64,000 nt of DNA, from assembly GCF_907165205.1 (NCBI RefSeq), contig NC_058198.1:1825501-1889500 (forward strand), written 5' to 3'. Source of the DNA: Coccinella septempunctata (taxonomy: Eukaryota > Arthropoda > Insecta > Coleoptera > Coccinellidae). The first letter of the stretch is position 1, and every line of letters starts with the position of its first letter. The notes under the pieces were generated by a model. It had not been told where the DNA came from, ran no database searches, and saw only the letters and a list, made by a program, of their open reading frames with translations. This document shows positions 1 to 14,072 of the stretch, one piece after another. The translations under genes were made by a program, and so were the position numbers.

Positions 1-593
1 TTATTCTTTACAACACAACCCAACTCGAAAATTTCAGACTAGGAGTAAATTGTCAGAATGACACCTCACATGGATTCACTCATCTTGGAGAAATTGCTTT
101 GAAAATGCGACTGCCAAATCACACTTATTGGAGTATAAAAACACCATTCCCCAACAAAGCACACATTCAATATCAAACACATAAATTGTTTAAATTTCGA
201 ATTCCCGGTTGTTTCTATTAGATTTTTCAGTACTACTGGCGTCACAAATTTGTCTGTGGGGATTTTTGTCATCTTCCAATGTTTGGTACATTTCAATACG
301 TTTACTTCTTCTTCTACTTTTCCTGGGAAGTTTATAGTTGTGTTAAATCGATGATTCCACAGTACTTGTCCAAGAGTTTCCCAGATTTATGAAGGGCTTC
401 ATGTAGACAAGCAGATGAATTCCATTCAAGGTTTTTTTTTCTGAGGCTTCATCCTCGACAAAATTCTCGTCTTCATCATATGGATGGATGCGTTAGACTT
501 CTTCCTGAAGAGCTATCCCTCCGCCTTGCAATCCCTACTTAAACCGGGTAGTGGTGTTCGGTCAAGTTAGAACTTGGACGATGTAAATTTCAG

Positions 594-3500
594 ATGTCGT
601 GCAGTTTGTGCCCGGAGGACCAATCAGTATTACCTTCTCTACCAGGATCGAGAATTATCAGGCAAAGTTCTCAACCGGAAGCGTCAAAGCCGTGCTGCGG
701 AAAGAATTGCGTACATGGATCGGCCGCCTCAACATCCCTAAGACAACTAAGGGACCACAGTGACAGGGAAGGAGGAATTGCTATGATAGCCGCCGATTCC
801 CTACGTATCAATGGTGCTATGCGAAACTTTCGTCAGGTATGATATATGCAACCCTGCCTATAAAAACGCATTGTGTGGATATAAGATCTGATTCTCTACG
901 AAAAAACGCCACTGTATGGAAGATTAGTTCGATTTTGTACGAGCCATTACGAATTTTACGCGGAATGAAAGGTGCTAAAAGCGGTTGATCACGAATTTAT
1001 ACACATGGTGAGACTTATGAGGAGTACAAATAAATTTCTGTCGTTTTCTAACAACAACTAGGATTTTTTTGTGAAAAAGCAATACTTCACGTTTTAGCCA
1101 AAGTATTGCCATCCAGATTCCAGATTCTAGATGAATCTGGGGAGTTGTGCTGCACTGCAACCCTAATTCTAATAAACTCCAGTATCTGGGGTGTCTCAAA
1201 ACTCCTCGCTCTTGCAAATTTGTCTTCTAGAACATTCTTTGCGTTGACTAGCAATGGTCAAGCATTTTATCACCAGGTAATCTGGAGCTTCATCCTCCTT
1301 GAGTATGGCCATCACATTTTTCCACTTTCCTGGCAGTATATTATATGAACTCCTCATCTCTTGAGGTTTTTCAAGAATCGGGCCAATTTATATTATTTCC
1401 ATATAAAGTAGAGCGCTGCTCATACATGCCATAGTCATAAGTGAAAATGGAAGTAGGAAAGGACTTCCCAATTGAATATTTCCGATTAATATCATCATAG
1501 AATATCATCTTGTCTGGACTGGTAGAGTGCTCTGCTCAACCTCATCAACTCACAATAGAAGAAGTGGCAGAAATCTATTTGTACTCCTAATTATTACACC
1601 AATTTCGTTTCGACTGAATCTTCAAGTAGTAGGACAGACTAGAAAGTATAGCAGAGTTAGGAAACAAAAAAAACTGAAACATACTTTAAAGAAAAACATT
1701 TTCTTCGATTTTTCCGTCGCGTAGCAAAGTGAAACTTGTCGATGTAATATGATTTTTTGTTGTTGCCATAACGGTTTTTATGGTCACAAACACACAAGCG
1801 AGTATAACGCAATATTAGCATTAAATCTCGCGAGGAAAAATATGGTTCTATTAAAAAAAATGGAAATTCATTTCATGACGGATGCTGATGTCTTTAATTT
1901 TAGGAACCACAAGGGAAATTCTTGTAGGCGAAGAGAACAATGAGCTTCGCGCATTTTATGAATAGTTAACTTTACAATCCAATTCGTTGAGGCGAAAATG
2001 AGTTCTCCAACTCTTGTTGTTTTAAACTAGACTAGAGCAATCTTTACGGTTGATCGTTTCAATATAGGTAGTAGTGCGGTACAGCAAACCTTGGGAATTG
2101 ACAAAAAAGGGATTTTCTAGAGCTTGTATGGAATTCTATTGATATATCTGAAAGGAAGTGATTCGCTAAAATAAAAATACTATAGTTTTAGTTGCCTCCT
2201 TTCAGAACAACGATAGTTTTTCATGACGCCGAGCAGCAGATGCCAATTGACGTGCAGAAGAAGAAAAGATCGAATCGTATTTACGAAAATAAGTAGGTAA
2301 TGGACTTGCTCTTATTCATTTCATATTTGACAATGGTTTCTCTAAAAATCAAAAGTAAATCGCCTTTGCTTTGCATGGTCGTTAAACTGGCTTGTTCGGT
2401 CTAAGTGCTGAAGTATAGTTATTGCTGCTGAAAAATAGCTGTTGAAGTGTAGTATTGTTCGGAAAGCAGATTGGATAAGCATGCTTGTATATGGAATTTC
2501 AATTCGTTTATGACCTTGACATGTGTAGAGACTTATCCGAGATCGAAATATAAAAAAGGAACGAAATATTCATCTTTTCCCAAAGATATTTGAACTGAAA
2601 TTCATGTTTTTCGAAAATAAATAACCTTCGATAACTGAAAACCACTATGTGGTCAATGAAACGTGTATGAGAATGGGATATAGAAGTGTTCAGCCTTTTT
2701 TTACACTTGTTGAAAGAGGTTTTGATTTTAAGGTTACTTATGTACTTGGTGAACTTTAAGATCTGCTTAAGGGTAGTGGAATGACAAGAAAAACGACAGA
2801 GATGAACGTATACTTTCATGATAGGGTCGCGTGCGTTTTCTATTTGCCCTATGGAGATGTTCGCAGCCTGAGGACTTTTGTTTAAAAGTAGTTTCGAGTA
2901 GGACCCGAAGAACATGGGTTTTTTCACCCCTTGTAGAAATTTCGCAAACAAGAAGGGATGGAAAGGACTCGTTGAAAAATTGCTGCGGGGGTAGATATCG
3001 GTATCTCGAGTTCAATACGAATAAATGGATATTTCGGAAGATAATCCTGCATATGTTGGAGAGTGGAATGAAAACTTTCGGAGGAAAGGGGTGTCGCAAG
3101 GGATCCTATCCCTTTCCAAAATAATAGCGCAAGCGTGCAATGTCCGATCCAAGCGCGCCTTTACAGTATTTATCCAGTGCTGAGTGTCATCCCCCTTGGA
3201 GTATGGTGGGTCGGTCGCCTTCTTTTCATTCCAACTTCGAATGTTTACCTCTCGTTAAACACTCTAACCTCAAATCGACACAAGAAAGCCTTGGCCCCAA
3301 GTATATCCTGTATCTTCTGTTCGTTTAACGAAATGACAAGCAACAAAACGAATTCGACGTGGAAATTCCTTGTGCAAATTTTCATATGTGAAGGTAAACT
3401 CTTTTCCGGATGATATCTCTGTTCATTCATATTGTTATGTATGGGATGAAGCCACAATTCTCATTATTCATTCTTTCGCTTTCTTTTAGTTTCATTCATA

Positions 3501-6500
3501 CATTCGCTAGAGCAATTAGATCACCGTGTCTTCAGATTTCTACGGGAATTCCATTCATGGAAAAACGGGGGCCATCCACTTTTAATCCGACATCATAATC
3601 CTTCGTTCAGTGAAAATTCTTCTTAGTAGAATTTTGAAAAGCTCCTGTCCGATCATTCAGCTGGATTTGGAAGGTTTCATTGCATTTCTAGATGCTGCTA
3701 CACCCTTCATACAATAAGGTAGACGTAGAAAAAAGGAGTTTGCTACATATTCTCTTGTTCTATGCTGTTTCCTTGCTGTATTCATTGGTAGTTCATTATA
3801 CATTTCAGAATATAATGAAATTGAATGTTTTTTATTTCCTCTTATTAAACACCTTTCTTCTTGATGTTCATTATACAAGATGTGAAATCATGTTATTTAA
3901 TTGTTATGAAAAATCTTGTATTCCATAAGATTTTTCTCTTCCAAATAATTAGATGAAGAAGACTGAAACATTTTGCTCAACAGATTTTTCTCGTGAATGC
4001 ATGGATTAGGAAGAGATGCCAATTCCTAATAAGCTCATACTGATTATTAACAGAGTTATCAAAATTTTCAACACATTCATTAAGATTCTGTTTTCAGTTA
4101 ATAAAATGCGGTGTCCAGCTTATTTTTTTGAATTTTTGAAAATGCATGATATTGAATGGAAAATCTCGATGTGGATTATGGAAGTATTTAGATTTTTTGA
4201 AATAGATCTGTTTAATGTTGGTTCTTTAGGAATTCATTTTGTTTTTTATTAAATAGGGATTATTCCTTTCGAAAATTCTTCCTCTGTCAAGTGTCTCCTA
4301 TTTTTCTGCAAAAATCTTCATCTGATATTGTGAGCTTCTGTGGTTTCGATGTTAAGTATTGCTGATGTTCTCCTCAAGCCTATTCAATATTCAATAAACA
4401 CGCAGTATCTTGAGAGTTGAGATATTTCATGATGGTGAATAATTATTGGATAAGAAAAGATGCTAAATCTTGCTCTCTGATATTCGACTCAAAACGTAAC
4501 ATGGGATTCGGAAAAATCCAAATTATCATCACATTCAATAAATATATCTTGTTCAACCACTACCACGAATCAAAAATGAAGGGTTCCGTACATTTTTTCA
4601 TTAAATCATGAAAATTATGCCTCTGATATTCGGCATGACAATATTCAAAGACCAAGAAATATAAATATTTCTCGAGAATAGAAAATCCCGTTCAAATTTT
4701 GCGACAAAAAATGATCTCAAGGAAAAAACAGAAAGTTAAATAGTTTTTATAAAATTTTAACTATAGTTTATACCTACACCGGAACAAATCACCCTTCAAA
4801 ACTAGTCTACATACCAAATACATAGCTTTTGTTAAGATGGGGACATGTTTTAATGAGGATTACACTACCCTAACGCCCTAAGCTACCCCTCGAGTTTTTG
4901 AATGGGAATGTGGATCGAGTGACCTGTCATTTCGAAGATCTTTTCATCTGAATATGGTCGTTCACCTGCTTTCACACTTTGATTGCAAACAATAACATTA
5001 GCGAAGTCGTAAATTTTGTTGTTCCAAATAAAAAACGAATGGTCATGAAGCATTTGATACCTGAACATTCTACACTGATATTTTGGCTTCGTCATGCGTC
5101 AGATTTTATCGTAAATTGGAATATACCGCAAAATAATACTTTGAAGAAAATTTAAACAGAAAATTATTCAATATTCTCACACAGTTCATAGCGGAACCTG
5201 AAAATTGATCTTCGTTCCATAGTAGAAGTGTTTGTACAGTAGAAAATCGTTATTACAAAATAATGAATATTTTATAACTGTGTGATACTGATATTTATTC
5301 AAGGAATAGTTTTTAGTGTTGTGGGAGCAAATATTACCTCATTAGGAACTTGATTGGTGAGGCCATTACCATGCCATACATCCTAGTGGATCAATATATT
5401 GAGGATTCTTTTTCATAACAGATCGTTCTGTTAGTCTAATTGCATATCCATTTCAATCCGATCCGTTCCATTCATTAAAATTTCAGCCAGCTCACACGAC
5501 ACTCCATTTTGACAAATTTTTCTTGACAAATTATCATTTTGACACCTGGAAAAAACGATTTTTTATAAACCATAGCTTGATTCCTTCATTTTAACTCAAA
5601 ATGAAATTATTCCATAAAAACTATACAATTATATACAAATATAAGTGACATACGAATATAGGTACCAGTTATTTTATATTTTTATTATTCCAATTTTGAT
5701 ATGATCAGAAAGTGAATCATTCAGCTGAATCGAATATAAATGGAAAAGTTTCTCATTGCTGTTTAATCTCTCCAGTTTTCTCAGCTGTATTTAGGCGAAA
5801 TAGGGTTCCTGTCTTTTGATGATAACTGAGTTTTTGCGGTACTTTCAGAATTACCAGTTCAGTAAAGCATGAGACAGGGCACGTCACCATACAAAAGACA
5901 GAAAACCATTAGATTCGATCCCCTGTGAGTTGTGAAAGGTCAAAAGTTTAATGGTGGCTCTACAGTGGGAGCCTTTATGTAGGTACTTCTGACTTCAGAT
6001 GCATAAACAACGAGGACTGCCAAGTTGTATATTTTTCACAAGTTCCTACTGCATTTATGCATTGATTATTTTCGGGGTTCGATGAGGAATGTTTTCCATC
6101 GATAAACTCATTGTAATCTAGCATGAAAATGCCATATACCTACATTTATTAATCCGTTAGTTGAAATCGTATGGTTTTGAGAGCAAAATCCATTATGATG
6201 TAGCCGAATGGAATTAATGACTGCTATCAAACCCAGGAAAATACGGACTCAAATCAAGGGTGGAATTATTCTCATAAAATAAATACGACTCAACAGAAAT
6301 GATGATAGCATGTAACTTCAAATGGGTCATATAACACTGGGACGGAAAGACTCCTCCGTTGCCTACCAATATTACGAAAACTATTTTATATTGAGAAATA
6401 TCGATTTTTCAAAGTAAACAATTCATTTGGGAACCTCCGAAGAGCTTCCGAATGTTTACACTATCAATATGATGATGATTAAAAATTATCGAATTTTCAG

Positions 6501-9500
6501 TGAGGGCTGCAGGTTCAATGTTAAAAAAATTAATATATTTTCATCGATTTTCTCTTATAAGCGGTACGAAACCCTTCAATAAGAGAAACCCATTCGAAAT
6601 GAAATTGAAATTCAGCGTCGAAAGTGGTTTTCACATAAAAAACCCAATTAATTATTTCAGTTACGAAAGCCAGTTTCAACAATTTCTATACCTGGGGCGA
6701 TAAAAAACTCCAGTAAGGATTTTGGGCCAAGAATGCAACAAGACGAACCTGGTGTTGCACTTGTTGGTCATGCGGAATATCCAAGGTTCATAGAAGAACG
6801 AACACTTGGGGGTAGCGTATATAAAGGTCCATCGTCTGGAAGCCTCAAACACAAACCCAACGTTGGTTATAGGTGAGTAATTTTGGAAGTAAGACAGAAC
6901 ATAACTGAAAAATCGTTATTTCCTTCGAAAAGAAATGGGATCTGTATAACAGACCTATTATCCAGTAGAAATCTGAGCATTATCTAGAAACCACACAGGT
7001 ATTTTTGAAGGTGAGTCTTTTTTCAACAGAAGGTAGCACTGCTAAAATGAAGAGTTTCACCAAAAATCACCAATACACTTTCAAATAACGAAAATCATCG
7101 ATAAAATAAATCCTAATACGATCCTAGATCGTTTGTGATCAGAAACAACAAGAAATTGATCATACTGATGAGTTCTACCTTCTGTCCAAGACACACATTT
7201 GAAAACACCCTGTATTGTTGTGCCCCAGCCAAATTGTCGAAAGCTATATCTCTCTTCTTGTTTTCTCTCACATTCACAACAATAATGCCTGGAATTTCTC
7301 CAGTTCGCGGCATTGCTTTTATTAATAAAATGGTTTACCTATTAGTGAATAAAAATTTTCGTTTATCCACTTAGATTAGGGAGAAGAAAAGCACTCTTTG
7401 AAAAACGGAAGAGAATTAGTGATTATGCTCTGGTTATGGGTATGTTTGGTATTATAATAATGGTTATAGAAAATGAGCTGTCTAGTGCAGGGGTTTATGG
7501 AAAAGTGAGTATTTCCAGAAAATCGTCAGAACTTCGTGAAATCCAGAGGTTTTTTCAGGATGAATTTTATTCCATCGCACTAAAAACCTTAATATCTGTT
7601 TCGACTGTGATCCTCTTAGGCCTCATCGTAGCTTATCACGCTTTAGAAGTTCAGGTAAGTCCTTACAAATGGGGATGATTCAATCGAATTTATTCTGTTT
7701 TCTTAGTGGCTTTAATTAATTAATGAACTTTAACCTTTTTATGAACAATAAGATACCAAATGGCGAAAATTTATAACTTTTTGATTTCAAAGACGAGGAA
7801 ATATGAAGAATTAATGACTTGAGATGAACAATACTTTGAATAAAACGTAATTTATCCCGTTTTTAGTTGAAATTCATGAATCTTTTTGCAAAATTTCCAT
7901 AAAGTTCCTATAATAATCGAAACAATTCAGTGAGGTAGATTTTTTTGAGTTCTATGTTGTCCCTCGTGTTCACGTGTCCTTCGTGGACGTCATATCGAAT
8001 CTTTAATAACTCTCTTGGGTATGTTTGAATGCTTTCAATACAACCGAATGAAACTTTCAAACTGTAATTGCGTGTTGATACTGGACAATCGATATTTAGA
8101 TCAGAAGTGAACTTGTAGCCATCAAAAATGCAACAGTACTGTTCTGTTCTTTCGAGCCAATTCGTCTTTATAGGGACAAAGATGTTATATGGAATTGATT
8201 TTACAGAAATTACTTTTGGGACATTGGGAAGATTGCTCTCGTGATAATTACTATGAATAATTTTCAGTTTGAAAGTGCCTAGGGTCATTCTTCGTTGTTT
8301 TGATTTGCAGCTCTTCATGATAGACAATTGTGCTGATGATTGGCGAATAGCAATGACATGGCAGAGAATTAGTCAAATAACAATGGAGTTAGTGATATGC
8401 GCCGTACATCCGATACCTGGCCAATACCGTTTTGTATGGACAACAAAATTATCGAATAGTAAAAACGGGATGATTGGTTCAAAAAGTGTACCCTACGATG
8501 TTCCTCTATCCCTGCCTATGTTTCTTCGTCTGTATCTCATCTGCAGAGTGATGTTATTACACAGCAAGTTATTCACAGATGCCTCCTCCCGTAGCATAGG
8601 AGCTTTGAATCGAATTAATTTCAACACGAGATTCGTACTGAAGACACTAATGACAATTTGTCCAGGGACTGTTCTCCTCGTTTTTATGGTTTCATTATGG
8701 ATAATAGCTAGTTGGACACTTAGACAATGCGAGAGGTGAGTTGACAAGACACATCTGCCTGTTTCAACATAAAAAAATCAACTGAAATATTTCGGTGGTG
8801 ATACTATTTCAATTTTCTCTCGATATGCTGAAACGATGCCAGTAACAAAGGCATGAAGTTAAAGGAATCTTGAAATATCAGTTATGATCTTAGCGCAACA
8901 TCAATCTGAAATAAAATGAACCTGTCGAGCAGCGAACGTCAAAGAATAAGATGATGAATCGACAGCAAACATTATAACATGAATCCATTCCTATCCGTCA
9001 ACTGAATCTTTCTCCCTGGAGAAGAATAACGATACCCACTTGGAAAAATCGATAACTGTTCGCTGCGTGAATGCTCTAAAGTCTGAAATAATGAAATTTG
9101 AAGTTTCGCTCACCAGTCGTTCATTTTAATTCTGTCCCTGCTCTGGAATCATTTAAATTTGGTATCTCAAGGGACCATTAATTCACATCTATCGTTTCTT
9201 CGGGAAAATTCACATTGAATTAAGCCATGGGGGATGGAAACACCCTGGAAAATTCAAAAGAAAACATTATGAATGTATATTTTGCAGATATCATGATGAA
9301 GAGCACGCCAATCTTCTTAATGCCATGTGGTTGATAGCAATTACTTTTCTAAGTGTTGGATTTGGTGATATTGTGCCAAATACATATTGTGGTAGAGGCA
9401 TTGCAGTTAGCACTGGGATAATGGTAATTATTACTATTCATTTGAGATGCTAAAACTGTCTTTGAGCATACAAATGATGCTTGGACCTCGAAATTCTATA

Positions 9501-10674
9501 CTAGGAATATTGTCGCCTATGTGGAAAAACCTTCAAGGAAAAAAGATGCAACAAAGGTACCCTGACTGAATATTTTTCAGGGCGCAGGTTGTACTGCCTT
9601 ACTGGTAGCAGTTGTATCTAGGAAATTAGAATTAACTAGGGCGGAAAAACACGTTCATAATTTCATGATGGATACTCAATTAACAAAGAGGTTGAAAAAT
9701 GCAGCGGCAAACGTACTCAGAGAAACATGGTTGATATACAAACATACACGACTTGTTAAGAGGGTGAACCCTGGGAGGGTTAGAACCCATCAGAGAAAAT
9801 TCCTCTTGGCAATATATGCGTGAGTATTTCTACATCTACCACCCTCTCATCATGAATGATTTACTTATACTCATTTTCCATCAGTCTTAGGAAAGTCAAA
9901 ATGGATCAAAGAAAACTGATGGATAATGCCAACACAATAACTGACATGGCTAAAGTAAGTATGGGGGTTATACAGGGTATCTCGAAATTCATACAACAAA
10001 ATTTAGTCACACATTCTCGAGACAAAATTAGGAGACCCCTATTTTTGTATGACCGGATTCTGAAAAAAAAAGACTTTTTAGGGGGCTGTAACTTTCTGCC
10101 TCCTGGCAGGAATCAAAAATATGGTTCTCCTCATTTTGTATTGAAAATGTATGACCTAATTTTGTTTCATGAATTTCGGGACACTCTGTATAGTTTATGG
10201 TTCGATCCATGCCACCCGAGCATTCAATTCTTGTACTAATAAATCAATTCCAGACTCAGAACACAGTTTACGAAATAGTTTCGGATATAAGTACCCGCCA
10301 AGACACAGTAGAGGAAAGATTAACAACTATGGAAGACAAATTAGTGGCTCTACAAGAACAGCTAGAACTGTTACCAGATCTGTTAGCAAATCGCATACAA
10401 GCACAGGTGAGAAGAATGTGGTACCAGCCTCTGAATGAGTAATTTCGAACAGATGTTACGTTTTTCCTCTCTCAAGGTTCAACCGCTGTAAATATTGAAA
10501 ATTGAACATTTTCAGGCGGAAAAGAACGAACAAAGGCGTAATTTTCTGCACCCCGAATCTGCGGCTGGTCTTCAGACAGCACGCAGCGTTCCACCGACCT
10601 ATCCATGGCCTGGTACCACGATGTCTTCTTTTGCCAAAGTTTCTACCACAACAACAACAGGAGGACAAAGCTGA
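594..10674 (+). CDS. SK: SK small-conductance calcium-activated potassium channel
   Basis: Voltage-independent K+ channel of the plasma membrane, gated by calmodulin; it sets afterhyperpolarisation in excitable cells. Exons joined in phase: 594-836, 6661-6872, 7375-7504, 7559-7654, 8311-8735, 9288-9423, 9581-9819, 9885-9954, 10254-10406, 10516-10674 (620 aa from the ATG at 594). Seen: the N-terminal block ending INGAMRNFRQ; S1 (YALVMGMFGIIIMVIENELS, exon 3); S2 (exon 4); S3-S5 in the 425-bp exon with LFMIDNCADDWRIAMTW; the pore in exon 6 with SVGFGDIVPNTYCGRG; the calmodulin-binding domain in exon 7 (RKLELTRAEKHVHNFMMDTQ, then ANVLRETWLIYKHTRLVKR); and a C-terminal coiled coil (exon 9). The order matches animal SK/KCNN channels. 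The ATG at 594 sits directly after a CAG acceptor, so more N-terminal coding exons may lie outside the window. Odd: the filter reads GFG where SK channels normally have GYG. The family call is very sure; the true start is not. Confidence 0.95.
837..6660 (+). other. Large first intron of the SK gene
   Basis: This 5.8-kb stretch runs from the GTATGA donor after MRNFRQ to the TTATTTCAG acceptor before LRKPVSTIS. It is AT-rich and has only short open frames on either strand. I see no second gene, RNA gene or clear transposon end. Alternative SK first exons or enhancers could lie here, but the sequence alone does not show them. Confidence 0.7.
9969..10192. mobile_element. MITE-like palindromic element in an SK intron
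   Basis: The left end TATACAGGGTATCTCGAAAT and the right end ATTTCGGGACACTCTGTATA are inverted copies. The similarity continues inward for about 65-70 bases per arm (CATACAACAAAATTTAGTCA on the left against TGACCTAATTTTGTTTCATG on the right). TA flanks both ends. The whole unit is about 224 bp and lies between SK exons 8 and 9. It has no transposase, so it is a non-autonomous DNA transposon. The short open frames inside it come from the palindrome and are not genes. Confidence 0.75.
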
Positions 10675-13600
10675 TTTTTCAGTAGATATCTTAAGAACTA
10701 TTCAGATATAAATATCATGAAAATATGTTTTTATCCGGTATTATGGGTACAAAAATTCATCTGCGAATTTCAAAAATACTTCATACGCTAGTCTAAGACC
10801 ATTTTATATACGAAAATTGTTTTCATTCCACATGAATGGTTCAAAGAATAGTGGAAAGGTATATTTCATCATAGACAAATATATTTTCATCCATATTAAT
10901 ATGTAGCTCAAATAATGATGCAGTTGTATTTGTGGCTCCCAAAAAATGATCAAACATTATACTTTCACCAATAACATACTAATTTAAGACTGGAAAAACC
11001 TAGTTAAACCGAATAACAGCATGAAATAGAATTGACTGCATTCTCTGAGTCGGCTAATGAAATTAGAAAATTATTAATTAATTTGTTTGCATTCTCAGGA
11101 TACATCCTAAATAGAGATGTTAAAGTGAAATGTGGAAAATTTTAAATGCATTATAAAAATATTCTGTAAACCTGGATTTGGATTGCAACAGAACGAGTGA
11201 CCAGCAATCTCTTAGATATGATCATAATGTTTCATGTTTGTATAATGAAGAGAGCATAAATTCAAAATTTTCTACACTTTCCATCTCGAAAATTAAATGA
11301 TCTTAATTTCAATCGTTTAAAAATTGAAGCAAAGCAATATGAGATGCATTCGTATTTCATTTCATAGTGTCCAATGTTTGGACAAATCGCTAGTTATAGA
11401 GAATATTCGAAAGATTTCGTCAATTCTTTAAATGAGCTGAATCCTTGAAATTCATAGGAATAGTTCATAGAGAGTTTTTTGAATAACGTAGTTAATTTAG
11501 TCATTCATGGTGCATATACTTAATATAAATATGAGATTTATTGAAATTTTAGAGCCTTATTATACACATACAGTGAGTATTAGATATATAAAGCTAGCGT
11601 ACATTTAAGTTGAGAACATATTAATCAAAGTATATTATCGATTGAGAATGACAAAAAGGTTCTCATTCATTTGACTATTGAGCACCTTGGTTCAACAAAA
11701 AATGAATAGAAAGCTCTAGCTAACATTTTTACAAAAGCGAATGGTGCTAAAACGTTCTAGAATACAAAATATTTAAAATAACTTTCCACTTCTAGAATCA
11801 TCCTATCCAATCTTAAAACTACATACTGAAAACCTATACTTGCTGGTATAGACGCCATTTCGTCATTCTCAATATAGTCAGACACTAAGAAATTTCCAAA
11901 AATTTTAAAGGGACAGTTTCATTGAGCAATTATTTTTAAATCGATCATGAAAATTTTCCATAGATTCAATTTTGATTAATTTTTGTTCCATTATGGTTGT
12001 AAGCAGCAGTGGTATGGTTAAGATTGATAAGGATTGTTTCTTGCTCTATACTTTCTGATTGTTGAAATGCGAAGGATAGAAAAGAAATTTTTTAATTTTA
12101 TTTAAAGAAGGGTTGATCCATTTTTGTCATACCGAAAGAAATAGTAAATATGTCAAACAGATCTCTCATCCGCTTGTATTGTTTTCATCTTGCATTAATT
12201 GATTTCAAATGATTCCAAAAAATATATACATACAAACTAATCAATCACACCTGAACAATTCTGAATTCAGTCTGTTTCATTATTTGATCATAATTCTCAC
12301 TCTGACTTCCAAGAATAGAATAGAATTTTCTCATTGCTTTAATACCAAAATTTTCATATAATAAAAGGAGCAGGAAACAATGCAGTACATATTGACAATT
12401 ATTGTCTAAATTTTGTCCATGAAAAACTGGGAATTTAAAAGCAAAAACACGCTCAAATTAGATTGATCGTCTAAGGATGGTCCTGCCGTTATTAAATGTG
12501 TCAAACCTGTTGGAAAGTTCTTGAGGTTAACTGAATCTAAAATATTCTCAATTTTTGACTCGGAACATTCAAGAAATTCAGGAAGTTTAGCAACATAATT
12601 TTCCCTCGAGATCGAAACATGATGATCAACGTTTTGAGTCGACAAAAACAGGTGTGATAAACATGGTGCACCTTCAACATTATAAATATATTCAGAGGTC
12701 CAAACTGTTGAGATATAAGATTTTTTTGCATGTCGCAAGTTTTATAAGCATATTATAATAAATCATTTACTATATACTCTATGATAAATGAAATGTATCT
12801 ATGCGTAGTTAATCTGCTATATTTTTGAAATGCATTTTCATGTCAACCCACCCATGTTATCAACGAATAAACTATTAGTTTTATAAAATTTGTTGTTTCA
12901 ATTATTTAATATTGTATATCCTCTATTACACCGACCTGGGTTTGATATTTGAGCAAAAATTTCCTAGTTCTTTATAGAACTAGACAGTTTTTTATGTTCA
13001 AACATCTAACTCCACTCCGATTCCCTTGTAATTTATATCCAAATGGGAATGGCGTTAGCATGATGTTGAACCGATATTGGGGAATATTATGTTTTGTTTT
13101 GGTTAAAATCACATTGTTGTTTCCTCTTTATTGAACTTAGACTATAATGTATACTATTTATTTTGATATTTGTATTCTATAATTGGGTATCACTCCTGTT
13201 GGAAATAAACGTTTATTAATATCAATATACACAAGGAATGGGGGAAAATGAATTCACCTTCAAAGATGCCTAAAGACACCAGAATGAAGTGTTCACTCCA
13301 CAGTAAAATACAGAATGGGTAAAACAACGACGATTTATATAATATATTTTTCAAAGAATGAATGGCTTTATAAAGATGGGGGAAGAAACCATTTTGTTAC
13401 CTTTGTTTAGGAAGAATAACGCTTTCTTGATATTACTTCGATCGAGTCCGTGAGCAGATTCTTCTCAGTTTAATAATCAAAATACTGAAAATTGATAGGA
13501 AGAAAAGAGAAATAGGCCATTAGGGCACAAAATGCGCTCCCTATTCAGTTATCGAGAAGATTTTACCAGAGTAACAAATCTCTTTTCAGTTTTCGTTTAC

Positions 13601-14072
13601 CATACGTTGCTACTCCATTTTACATTCAGTACCACAGAACCCTAATTTAATCCAGTACTACCATAGATTGATTGAAGCGCCCTCATCGGCAGTAGGTGTT
13701 AACTAACTTGTTACGAAAGTCGACACCAGGGGGCTTATTGCTCTTATTGAATTTTCATTTTGGCGCCTCAAATCATAATTCGGAACAGTTTGACTTAAAA
13801 CCTTCATTGAAGATTGATAATAAACTCATATTATAATAAATATTGATTTTTTCAACAAGAGGTAATGAAACAATTCAGTAATGTCAAATCATTTTCTCTA
13901 TGGTATCAAGTGGAAGCATTGAACTCTCATAGAGTTCAATGAGTGGAAGCCATAGACAAACTAGCCAACAACATAACATAACCTCGAAACTCATTAGAAC
14001 TGTCACGAATCTTGCAAAAAATAAATAAACGAGCATTTGGTGTTAATTCAATCAAAATAATAGGTAAACGAC
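10675..14072. other. SK 3' flank and intergenic region before RTF2
   Basis: This AT-rich 3.4 kb holds the unassigned SK 3' UTR and intergenic DNA. One minus-strand open frame at 12406-12738 (110 codons) has no family I recognise. A hairpin lies at 13918-13940. AATAAA motifs occur, for example near 12861 and 13204, but I cannot tie one to SK. No other gene is visible. Confidence 0.6.
13910..13950. repeat. Perfect 10-bp hairpin flanked by an 8-bp direct repeat
   Basis: ATTGAACTCT, a three-base loop CAT, then AGAGTTCAAT form a perfect stem at 13918-13940. GTGGAAGC occurs immediately before it (13910-13917) and again at 13943-13950. It lies about 120 bp upstream of the RTF2 start codon. It may be a small insertion footprint or chance; no function is assigned. 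Confidence 0.5.

Noticed and set aside
2508..2951. 147-codon minus-strand frame in the SK first intron
   Set aside because: It has a low-complexity mixed composition, no splice context and no family resemblance; it is also overlapped by frames in other phases.
8493..8747. Minus-strand open frame in the SK channel
   Set aside because: It is the mirror of the SK transmembrane exon on the other strand.
10028..10210. Minus-strand 60-codon frame in an SK intron
   Set aside because: It falls inside the palindromic MITE and arises from its inverted repeat.
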